Source: Chersky-822 sp035509195
GTDB lineage: Bacteria > Actinomycetota > Actinomycetes > Streptosporangiales > Streptosporangiaceae
Length of the DNA: 22,139 nt
Assembly: GCA_035509195.1 (NCBI GenBank)
Contig: DATJLT010000014.1
Coordinates: forward strand, 1-22,139
Direction of reading: 5' to 3'
This document shows, in pieces, positions 7,998-15,097 of this stretch. Each line of letters begins with the position of its first letter. The stretch's first letter is position 1. The position numbers and the translations under genes were made by a program. Under the pieces are notes generated by a model. That model was not told where the DNA came from. It saw only the letters and a program-made list of their open reading frames with translations, and made no database searches.

Positions 7998-8039
7998 GAC
8001 GGCACCCTCCGCGCGCTGCCGCCGAACAAGATCAGATGA

Positions 8040-8588
8040 CTAGCCGAGGATACGGTGCCCGTTGAAGATCCCGAGTTCTTCCCTGTACAGCTCGAGCCCG
8101 ACCCCGTTGGGGTCACGGAAGTACATGCTGTCGAGCACGCCGCGGTCAGGCCCGAGGTAGTCCACGCCGGCCTCGTCAAACTTCTTCTTCGCGGCGTCGA
8201 ACTGCTCCTGCGAGATCGAGATCGCCAGGTGCTGCACGCCGCCGATGGTCTCCTGCCAGGCGGGATGCTCGTGTCCTGGGAAGTCGAAGAAGCCGAGCAG
8301 GTTGCCGTTGCCGATGTCGAAGAAGAAGTGGTTCGAGCCCGCGTAATCACGGTTCTCAACGAGCTCGACCAGCGGAAACCCGAGGAAGTCCTGGTAGAAC
8401 TTGATCGTCTCCTCGGTGTCACGGCAGATCAACGCCAGATGATGGACGCCTTGCACGGTCGTATGCGGTCGGCTCGACTCAGGTCTCAGGTACTTTTCGC
8501 GCAGTTCCTCGCGACGGGCGCGGATCTGCTCGAGTTCCTTACCTTCTGGCTGCGGCACGACTGCCTCCTGGGTCGCGATGCCTGGCAT
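8040..8588 (-). CDS. VOC family protein (glyoxalase/extradiol dioxygenase-like)
   Basis: The product is 182 residues; the ATG at 8588 is preceded by AGGTGG. After about 40 charged residues (a likely helix, EQIRARREELREKYL) there are two beta-alpha-beta-beta-beta modules. VQGVHHLALICRDTEETIKF begins the first and GGVQHLAISISQEQFDAA the second, which ends with FRDPNGVGLELYREE. Metal ligands of the VOC type are visible as H49 or H50, H120 and E166, so a metal-dependent enzyme is likely. Substrate is unknown. It precedes the ROK regulator by 42 bp on the same strand and may be co-transcribed with it, and it diverges from the MFS gene. It is not closely similar to the partial VOC protein at the left edge. 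Confidence 0.88.
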   Translation of the reverse strand: MPGIATQEAVVPQPEGKELEQIRARREELREKYLRPESSRPHTTVQGVHHLALICRDTEETIKFYQDFLGFPLVELVENRDYAGSNHFFFDIGNGNLLGFFDFPGHEHPAWQETIGGVQHLAISISQEQFDAAKKKFDEAGVDYLGPDRGVLDSMYFRDPNGVGLELYREELGIFNGHRILG

Positions 8589-8612
8589 CTTCCACCTAAC
8601 CAGTGTCGCAGG

Positions 8613-8680
8613 CTGTCAAGTTAGGCGGGGCAACCGACACAAGCACCCAATTGACAGTTACTATCAAGAGTTACTAACAT
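8613..8680 (+). promoter_or_regulatory. MFS promoter with TetR operator-like palindrome
   Basis: A perfect -35 TTGACA (8651-8656) is followed after 18 bases by TAACAT (8675-8680), a fair -10. Over the -35 lies the imperfect palindrome TTGACAGttaCTATCAA (8651-8667, arms of seven with one mismatch). A further half-site CTGTCAA is at 8613-8619, and GTTACTA occurs twice 13 bases apart (8657-8663 and 8670-8676). This fits repression by the TetR protein encoded downstream of the pump. No convincing promoter was found for the divergent VOC gene. Confidence 0.6.
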
Positions 8681-8716
8681 CTTTTTGTAGCTGCCTCTCG
8701 AAAGAGGGTTCCTGTC

Positions 8717-10342
8717 ATGGCTGAGTCGGATACCCGCCGGTGGTGGGCACTTGGCGCTCTGTCGCTCAGCGTCCTCGTCGTCGCTCTTGACCTGTTCGTG
8801 CTGACGCTGGCGCTGCCCACGCTTTCCGCGGACCTGCACGCCTCCTCAGGCGACCTGCAGTGGTTCGTCGTTTCCTACAGCCTGGTCCAGGCGGCAGCCT
8901 TGCTTCCCGCCGGACTTCTCGCCGACAAGATCGGCCGCAAGCGGATCCTGCTCGGCGCGCTAGTGCTGTTCGGGCTTTCCTCGCTAGCGTGCGCGTACTC
9001 CACGTCTTCTGGCGAACTGATCGCGGCACGCGCCGTGCTCGGCCTCGCCGGTGCCGTGATCTTGCCGATAGCGCTCGCGGTGCTCCCCGTGATGTTCACG
9101 GCGGAGGAGCGGCCACGCGCGATCGCCGTCGTCGGCGGGTCGACCTTCCTCGGCTACCCGATCGGCCCGATCCTGGGGGGCTGGCTGCTCGACCACTTCT
9201 GGTGGGGCTCGGTCTTCCTGATCAACGTGCCGGTGGTCGTGATCGCCTTGATCGCGGTAACCGCGCTGATGCCTGAGTCCAAGGGCGTGTCCAGATTCAG
9301 CCTGGACACGATCGGCATCCTCATCTCGAGCGCCGGCCTCGTACTGATTACTTTCGGAGTGATCAGGGCAAGCAACTACGGCTGGTCTAATGCGGAGGCG
9401 ATCGCCACGATGGTCACTGGCGTCGTCGTTCTCGCGGCCTTCGTCGGCTGGGAGCGGCTCGCGACCAGGCGCGAACAGCGTAAGTCCTCCCGAGTCCTGC
9501 CGCTTGTCGACCTGAGCCTGTTCAATTCGGCCGGGTTCACGTGGGGCACCGTGCTCGCCACGCTTGTCTCGTTCGCCTTGTTCGGGCTCGTGTTCGCGAT
9601 GCCGCAGTACTTCCTTGACGTCCGCGGCCTCGATTCACTTGGCGCGGGGATCAGGATGCTGCCGATGATCGGCGGTCTCGCCATCGGACTCGGGATCGGG
9701 CAGCGGCTGCAGACTCCGCGCAAGCGCCGTGGCAGCGACGACCAGCAGGCGGCCGGGCCAGGCGTGCCCCTGGTGAGCCGGAAGGTCATCATCGCCGTCG
9801 GCTTCGCGATCATGGCCGTTGCGCTGGCGGTCGGTGCTGGCACCACGGTCGCGAGCGGTACCGGCTTCGCCGCCGCCTGGTTCGCCATTACCGGCTTCGG
9901 GCTCGGGCTTTCGATGCCGACCGCACTTAACATCGCGCTCGACGCTTTGTCGCCCGAGCGCAGTGGTTCTGGCTCTGCCTTGATCACCGCCATGCGCCAG
10001 GTTGGCGGGACGATCGGAGTCGCTGTGCTTGGCACCGTGCTCGCCACCGCCTATCAGAGCAGGCTGATCCTCACCGGGCTCTCGTCACGGGAGGCCACCG
10101 CGATCAAGAACAGCGTGGCCGGCGGCGTCGCAGCGGCCAGGACAGCCAAGTCCGCGCGCCTGCTTGACGTCGTCCGCACCGCCTACGTGCACGGACTCGA
10201 CACCATGCTCTGGGTCTGCGCGGGCATCGCGATCGTGTCCGCGGTGCTCGGACTGATCTTCGTGCCGCGCTGGCAGGCACAGGCGGCCCAGCAGACCGAG
10301 GGAGACGACGCGGCGGCGAGCGAGATCGCCAGCGTCAGCTAG
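8717..10342 (+). CDS. MFS multidrug efflux transporter, DHA2 (14-TM) family
   Basis: The product is 541 residues, typical of the EmrB/QacA type drug:H+ antiporters of the cell membrane. The ATG at 8717 has GAAAGAGG upstream. Visible motifs are the TM1 aspartate motif LDLFVLTLALP (D25), motif A GLLADKIGRKRI at about 66-77, and motif C GYPIGPILGGWLL at about 147-159. About 14 hydrophobic segments can be counted, with a charged cytoplasmic loop (LQTPRKRRGSDD) in the second half and a hydrophilic C-terminal tail. A TetR gene begins 19 bases after its stop. Together they form a self-regulating efflux unit. The exported compound cannot be deduced; antibiotics or endogenous metabolites are typical. 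Confidence 0.93.
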   Translation: MAESDTRRWWALGALSLSVLVVALDLFVLTLALPTLSADLHASSGDLQWFVVSYSLVQAAALLPAGLLADKIGRKRILLGALVLFGLSSLACAYSTSSGELIAARAVLGLAGAVILPIALAVLPVMFTAEERPRAIAVVGGSTFLGYPIGPILGGWLLDHFWWGSVFLINVPVVVIALIAVTALMPESKGVSRFSLDTIGILISSAGLVLITFGVIRASNYGWSNAEAIATMVTGVVVLAAFVGWERLATRREQRKSSRVLPLVDLSLFNSAGFTWGTVLATLVSFALFGLVFAMPQYFLDVRGLDSLGAGIRMLPMIGGLAIGLGIGQRLQTPRKRRGSDDQQAAGPGVPLVSRKVIIAVGFAIMAVALAVGAGTTVASGTGFAAAWFAITGFGLGLSMPTALNIALDALSPERSGSGSALITAMRQVGGTIGVAVLGTVLATAYQSRLILTGLSSREATAIKNSVAGGVAAARTAKSARLLDVVRTAYVHGLDTMLWVCAGIAIVSAVLGLIFVPRWQAQAAQQTEGDDAAASEIASVS

Positions 10343-10361
10343 CCGGGAGCAGAATGGTCAG

Positions 10362-10982
10362 ATGCACGCCGGATCAGAGGAACCAAGGCCCAGCCTCCGC
10401 GAACGCAAGAAGGCCAGGACGCGTGCTGCGATCAGGGAGCACGCGCTCCGGCTCATCCGCGAGCAGGGTTATGCCGCGACCACCGTCGACCAGATCGCTG
10501 ACGCCGCAGACGTCTCGCCGAGCACGTTCTTCAGGTACTTCCCGACTAAGGAGGACGTAGTACTGCAAGACGACTTCGACGTGCTGGCCCTGGGCGCCTT
10601 CGAGGAGCAGCCGGCCAGCCTGTCGATCGTGGCCGCCTTCCGCGCCGCCGCCAAGGAAGCGCTGCTGTCGATCAGCGCTGAAGACCTGACCGACATGCGC
10701 GAAACGTCCGCGCTGATCCTGACCGTCCCTGAACTGCGCGCCCGCGCCATGGACGAGTACTCCCGCACGATCGAGGTCATCGCGGAAGCCGCCGCGAAGC
10801 GCGCGGGCCGCGACCCAGACGACTTCGCCATCCGGGTCGTGGCGGGAGCGATCATCGGCGTGATCATGGCCGCCACCATGCCGTGGACCGAGTGGGCCGA
10901 CCTTGACAAAGCGTACTCATCGGACATGTTTGACCGCATCGACGCGGCCCTTGCCCTCCTGGAGGCCGGCCTCCCGATCTAA
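10362..10982 (+). CDS. TetR-family transcriptional repressor
   Basis: The product is 206 residues. The N-terminal helix-turn-helix is clear: RERKKARTRAAIREHALRLI, then YAATTVDQIADAADVSPSTF and FRYFPTKEDVVL, ending near residue 68. The C-terminal part is helical and variable, as expected for ligand binding; it carries an actinobacterial type of ending with an EWADLDKAY helix. The ATG at 10362 is chosen; GGGAG lies 12 bases upstream, and a closer ATG at 10354 is in another frame. It follows the MFS gene by 19 bases, so the two are probably one transcript, and the palindromes before the MFS gene are its likely targets. Confidence 0.92.
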   Translation: MHAGSEEPRPSLRERKKARTRAAIREHALRLIREQGYAATTVDQIADAADVSPSTFFRYFPTKEDVVLQDDFDVLALGAFEEQPASLSIVAAFRAAAKEALLSISAEDLTDMRETSALILTVPELRARAMDEYSRTIEVIAEAAAKRAGRDPDDFAIRVVAGAIIGVIMAATMPWTEWADLDKAYSSDMFDRIDAALALLEAGLPI

Positions 10983-11112
10983 CTACGGCCCGTCAGCCCG
11001 TTCCGAGCTGGTCAAGGCCTTTGAGGACTACCAGGCAGGCCGTCTCGGCACCATCCCAGCCCAGCCGGCGAGGATCCCCGATGAGCCCCGCCCCGGCCAC
11101 GACGTACTCTAG
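10983..11112 (+). pseudogene. Remnant of a pirin gene (C-terminal end only)
   Basis: Directly after the TetR stop, one frame reads NYGPSARSELVKAFEDYQAG and RLGTIPAQPARIPDEP before a TAG at 11110. The pattern (Y)GPFVMNT...EL..AF.DYQAGR.G.IP is the C-terminal signature of pirin-family proteins as I remember it. Here the FVMNT portion is missing and nothing of the ~250-residue cupin body lies upstream, where the intact TetR gene sits. The stretch has no start codon of its own. It is most likely the degraded 3' end of a pirin gene left by a deletion or by insertion of the MFS/TetR unit. Its stop overlaps the stop of the convergent helicase gene. Confidence 0.65.
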
Positions 11113-13253
11113 CCATCGCCTGCTGGCTCCCGCGCCGCCGCGAGGCGCCGCAGTGCCGCGCGCACCACGGCGGGGTCGGTAGTAGTCCAGTACGGAGGCA
11201 GCGAAGCCCGCAGGAACCCCGCGTACCTGGCCGTGCTCAGCCGGGGATCGAGCACAGCCACGACGCCCCTGTCGGTCATCGTCCGCAGCAGCCGCCCGGT
11301 CCCCTGGGCCAGGAGCAAGGCGGCCTGCGTCGCCGACACGGACATGAATCCGTTGCCCCCATGTGCCGCGACGGCCCGCTGCCGCGCAGAAGCCAGCGGA
11401 TCATCGGGCCGCGGAAACGGGATCCGGTCAATGACCACAAGCTGCAGCGAAGGCCCTGGCACATCGACCCCCTGCCAGAGCGACAAGGTACCGAACAAGC
11501 ACGTCGGCTCGTCGGCTGCGAATTGCGACACGAGCTGAGATGTCTGGTCCTCCCCCTGGCATAGCAGCGGAACCGAGAGCCGCCCCCGCAACTCTTCAGC
11601 AGCTTGCCGCGCCGCCCGCATCGAGGAGAACAGGCCGAGCGTCCGCCCGCCCGCCGCCTCGATCAGCTCAGCCAGTTCGTTCAGATAGGACTCGGCCAGC
11701 CCGTCACGTCCAGGCGGCGGCAAATGTTTTGCCACGTAAAGGATCGCGCTCTTCGGATGGTCAAAAGGCGACCCCACATCGATTCCCGTCCACGCCAGGG
11801 AATGCCGCTCGGAGTCGTCAGCAAAATCAAGGTCTTCATCTTCCAAATTGCCACCGCCGGCTGAAGCCTCCCCAGCACGGCCCTCGGGGGACTCGCCAGC
11901 TTCCCCGTCGGCGCCGGCCAGCCCCCACTGCCGCGCGAGCGGCTCGAATGACCCGCCGAGCGCTAGAGTCGCTGAGGTCAGCACCACGGTCCGCTTGCCG
12001 AACAGGCGGCTCGCGAGGAGCCCGCCCACCCAGAGCGGCGCTACCCGAAGCGTCGGGGGCCGTCCTGACGAGTCCTGCTCGGCTGGCCCGCGGTCAGAGC
12101 CAGGCCGGTCCATCCACACCACGTGCGTCCGCGCGGCGATCCCGACGCTGAACGACTCAAGCATCCGGTCGGCGGCGTCGCGCACTTCGCCGAGCGCGGC
12201 CTGCGCCGTCTTCTTGGCGACCGCGACAGCGGGTTCCTCCTCTGTGCCCTTTCCCGTGGAACGAAGCTCGGCAACACAACCCGCCGCCGAGGCCCTCACC
12301 GACTCAAGCGCCGCCGCCAGTGCCTCATCGAGCACGTCAAGCCGGCCAGCAGGAATATCGGCAAGCAACCGCTCGGCCGCATCGCCAGACTCCTTCAGCC
12401 TGGTCACCCACTTCTCGTCGATCATCTTCCCGCAGCGCCTGGCCGCGGTCTCGATCGCGGGAGCCGACAACTCGTCTGAGGCGACAGAAGTGACCCGGTC
12501 GGTGAGGTCGTGAGCCTCGTCGATGATCACGACGTCGTGCTCGGGGAAGATGTCGTAGTCCTCGAGCGCGTCGATCGCGAGCAGAGCGTGATTGGTGACG
12601 ACGATGTCGGCGCGGCCGGCCTCCTCCCTGGCAAGCTCGGCGAAGCACTCGGTGCCGAACGGGCAGCGCTGCTGGCCCAGGCACTCGCGTGCGCTGACAG
12701 AGACCTGCCGCCAGGCCAGGTCGGTGACTCCAGGCACCAGTTCGTCACGGTCGCCTGTCCTGGTCTCGCTGGCCCATTCGTGCAGGCGCTGAACCTGACG
12801 GCCGATCGCGGAGACCTCGCCAGGATGGAACAACGTCTCGGCCGGCTCGTCTTCTGGACCTCCGCGCAGCCGCTGCAGGCAAAGATAGTTGCGCCTGCCC
12901 TTCAAGATCGCGAACACCGGTTCCCTGCCGAGCACCGGCTCGATCGCCGCCGCCAGCCTCGGCAGGTCCCTGTCCACGAGTTGCCGCTGCAAGGCGATCG
13001 TGGCCGTAGACACGACGACCGTGGCATTCTGCTCGACCGCGTGACGAGCCGCGGGAACCAGGTAGGCGAGCGACTTGCCTGTCCCCGTGCCGGCCTGGAC
13101 CGCCAGGTGCTCCCCGGTCTCGATGGAGCGCTGTACCGCGCGCGCCATCGTGACCTGACCGGGCCGCTCGGCGCCGCCAATCGCCGCGACGGCAGCGGAG
13201 AGCAAGTCGCCAATGTCGGCCGGAACAGCATCAGCCTGAACCGTGGGGGGCAT
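11109..13253 (-). CDS. DinG/XPD-type ATP-dependent DNA helicase with Fe-S cluster
   Basis: The product is 714 residues, normal for actinobacterial DinG-like superfamily 2 helicases. Visible motifs are Walker A QAGTGTGKS at about 53-61, the DEAH box IIDEAHDL at 243-250, and motif VI QGTGRLLRTMTDRG near residue 665. Four cysteines suited to a [4Fe-4S] cluster occur between motifs Ia and II: C125 (NYLCLQRL), C191, C197 and C203 (ECLGQQRCPFGTEC). Such helicases unwind DNA 5'-to-3' and act on R-loops, replication blocks or damage. An acidic low-complexity insert (about 465-500, EGRAGEASAGGGNLEDEDLD) looks like a flexible linker. The ATG at 13253 lies 16 bases after the stop of the ABC permease gene, with AGGGG about 12 bases upstream, so it may be transcribed with the transporter genes. 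A later start is possible. Confidence 0.93.
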   Translation of the reverse strand: MPPTVQADAVPADIGDLLSAAVAAIGGAERPGQVTMARAVQRSIETGEHLAVQAGTGTGKSLAYLVPAARHAVEQNATVVVSTATIALQRQLVDRDLPRLAAAIEPVLGREPVFAILKGRRNYLCLQRLRGGPEDEPAETLFHPGEVSAIGRQVQRLHEWASETRTGDRDELVPGVTDLAWRQVSVSARECLGQQRCPFGTECFAELAREEAGRADIVVTNHALLAIDALEDYDIFPEHDVVIIDEAHDLTDRVTSVASDELSAPAIETAARRCGKMIDEKWVTRLKESGDAAERLLADIPAGRLDVLDEALAAALESVRASAAGCVAELRSTGKGTEEEPAVAVAKKTAQAALGEVRDAADRMLESFSVGIAARTHVVWMDRPGSDRGPAEQDSSGRPPTLRVAPLWVGGLLASRLFGKRTVVLTSATLALGGSFEPLARQWGLAGADGEAGESPEGRAGEASAGGGNLEDEDLDFADDSERHSLAWTGIDVGSPFDHPKSAILYVAKHLPPPGRDGLAESYLNELAELIEAAGGRTLGLFSSMRAARQAAEELRGRLSVPLLCQGEDQTSQLVSQFAADEPTCLFGTLSLWQGVDVPGPSLQLVVIDRIPFPRPDDPLASARQRAVAAHGGNGFMSVSATQAALLLAQGTGRLLRTMTDRGVVAVLDPRLSTARYAGFLRASLPPYWTTTDPAVVRAALRRLAAAREPAGDG

Positions 13254-13269
13254 GCCAGAAAACGTACCC

Positions 13270-14166
13270 CTAGGCGGTGACGTTGGCGGTGCGGATCCTC
13301 GCGACGGCGAGTCCTGCGAAGATCACGATGTAAATGCCGAACGAGAGCAGCCCCTGCCCGATCACCGACCAGGTGATCGGAGTGCGCAGCAGCGCGTCGA
13401 ACATCAGCCAGTAGTGCGTGGGCAGGTAAGGGTGGATCGCCGACACCTGCTGGATCGTGTCAAGGATCTGACTGGCCACGGCGATAACCAAAAGCGCCGC
13501 CATGACGCCGATCGCGTGCTGCGTCAGCGTGGAAAGCGCCAGCCCGATCGCGCCGAACGCGGCCAGGCCGCAGGACACGTAAACGACGATCATCGCCAGC
13601 CTCGCCAGCCCGTCGGCCAGCGACACCGTGTCACCTGAGAGCAGCGTAACCGGCCCGACAGGAAACAAGATCGCGCCCATCAGCAGCCCGATCGCGGCCA
13701 CGAGCACCGTAGCGGCGAAGCAGAACTTCACGATCACCGCGTACTTGGCCAGCAACAGCCGCATACGCCCGGCAGGGACGGTGAGCAGCGTCCGCAGCGT
13801 GCCGAGCCCGGCCTCGCCAGCGACGGAGTCACCAGACACCACGGCGACCGCGAGCGGCAGAACCAGCGTGAGCAGCACGACGATCGACAGCAGTGAAAGG
13901 AAGACGCCATTGTCCGCGACCTGCCCGATGAACTGACCGGCGCCTGACGGCGGACCAGAGCCTGGCGTCGGCGTATTGATACGCAAGACAATGCCCAAAA
14001 GGACAGGGATTACCGCGAGCACTCCGAGCATGGCAAGGTTACGTGGCCGCAGGAACACGATCCGCAGTTCCGAGCGGAACAACCGGAGCCAGGCACGTAC
14101 CTGCACGCGGGCCGGAAGAGCCGCGGGCCGTACGTGGCCGGTCAACCCGGCGCTAGCCGTTGACAT
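13270..14166 (-). CDS. ABC-2 type transporter permease
   Basis: The product is 298 residues from the ATG at 14166-14164, chosen because GAGGGG lies six bases before it. A GTG at 14178 would add four residues. About six membrane segments are visible, beginning with LAMLGVLAVIPVLLGIVL and SIVVLLTLVLPLAVAVV. Between them lies a segment GDSVAGEAGLGTLRTLLTVP, the coupling-helix style seen in ABC-2 permeases. The gene overlaps the ATPase gene by 14 bases, so the two form one exporter, probably as a homodimer of permease with ATPase. The substrate is unknown; ABC-2 exporters carry lipids, glycans, peptides or drugs. Confidence 0.9.
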   Translation of the reverse strand: MSTASAGLTGHVRPAALPARVQVRAWLRLFRSELRIVFLRPRNLAMLGVLAVIPVLLGIVLRINTPTPGSGPPSGAGQFIGQVADNGVFLSLLSIVVLLTLVLPLAVAVVSGDSVAGEAGLGTLRTLLTVPAGRMRLLLAKYAVIVKFCFAATVLVAAIGLLMGAILFPVGPVTLLSGDTVSLADGLARLAMIVVYVSCGLAAFGAIGLALSTLTQHAIGVMAALLVIAVASQILDTIQQVSAIHPYLPTHYWLMFDALLRTPITWSVIGQGLLSFGIYIVIFAGLAVARIRTANVTA

Positions 14167-15097
14167 TAAACCCCTCACCCGTCAGTTCGACGAACAAGTC
14201 CTCAAGGCTCGGCCGCACGCTCTCGAGCCCGGCGACGGGCACGCCGGCCTTCACCAGTTCGGCGTTGATCACCTCTGGCCGCTCCACGCCGAGTGCCGCC
14301 GTCACGGTCTCTTCGTCGGAGCTGATGCCGGAAAGCCCCAGCCTGCTCAGCTCCTTCTCAGCCCGCCCTGTCTCAGAAGTGCGAATCAGGATCCGCGGCT
14401 CGCCCCGTCCGCGCAAGGCGGCAAGCGTCCCCTGGAACACGAGCCTGCCCGTGCTCATCACGCCGACGTGCGAGCAGATCTGCTCAACCTCTGCCAGCAG
14501 GTGTGATGAGACGAACACCGTGGTTCCGTCGGCGGCGATCTGCTTGACCAGCGACCTGATCTCGCGAGTGCCCTGCGGGTCGAGCCCGTTCGTCGGCTCG
14601 TCGAGAATCATGAGGTCACGCGGCACGAGCAGCCCGGCGGCGATGCCGAGCCGCTGCTTCATGCCGAGCGAGTACGCGCGGTACCGCTTATCGGCCGCGG
14701 CGAGCAGGCCGACCTGGTCAAGTGCCTTGCCGATCCTGGCCCGCGCGGTTCGGGGATCGGCCGTCGGATCTGCGGCGTCGCAGCGGGCCAGGTTCTCGCG
14801 CCCTGACAGGAACGGGTAGAACGCAGGACCTTCGACCAGTGCTCCGACTCTCGGCAGCACCAGGTCAAGTCCTTCAAGTGCGTCCGTGCCAAGCACCCGG
14901 AAATGACCGGCGGTGGGATGAATGAGACCGAGCAGCATCCTGATCGTCGTCGTCTTACCCGAGCCGTTCGGCCCGAGGAAGCCGTACACGCTGCCAGGCG
15001 GCACCTCCAGGTCAATGCCGTCGACGGCAAGTTGCCCGCTGCGGAACCGCATCGACAGCCCGGCCGAGGCAATGGCCGGCGTCACCTGATGCGTCAT
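14153..15097 (-). CDS. ABC transporter ATP-binding protein
   Basis: The product is 314 residues, the length of CcmA/DrrA-type exporter ATPases with a C-terminal extension. Walker A is GPNGSGKTT at 42-50, the signature YSLGMKQRLG at 142-151, Walker B LMILDEPTNGLDP at 162-174, and the switch histidine H199 in SSHLL. The C-terminal 90 residues are the DUF4162-like tail common to these ATPases. Its ATG overlaps the TGA of the upstream LolA-like gene as ATGA, and its 3' end overlaps the permease gene. It powers the permease at the cytoplasmic face of the membrane. Confidence 0.94.
   Translation of the reverse strand: MTHQVTPAIASAGLSMRFRSGQLAVDGIDLEVPPGSVYGFLGPNGSGKTTTIRMLLGLIHPTAGHFRVLGTDALEGLDLVLPRVGALVEGPAFYPFLSGRENLARCDAADPTADPRTARARIGKALDQVGLLAAADKRYRAYSLGMKQRLGIAAGLLVPRDLMILDEPTNGLDPQGTREIRSLVKQIAADGTTVFVSSHLLAEVEQICSHVGVMSTGRLVFQGTLAALRGRGEPRILIRTSETGRAEKELSRLGLSGISSDEETVTAALGVERPEVINAELVKAGVPVAGLESVRPSLEDLFVELTGEGFNVNG

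Noticed and set aside
6846..8039. 397-codon plus-strand frame opposite the ROK gene
   Set aside because: The minus strand encodes a recognisable ROK regulator over the same bases; the plus frame shows no family pattern.
12510..13280. 256-codon plus-strand frame opposite the helicase gene
   Set aside because: It covers the helicase Walker A, Fe-S and DEAH coding bases and has no recognisable domain.
14164..14178. GTG at 14178 as start of the ABC permease
   Set aside because: The ATG at 14166 has GAGGGG at ideal distance, while the GTG has no good site. The difference is only four residues, so some doubt remains.
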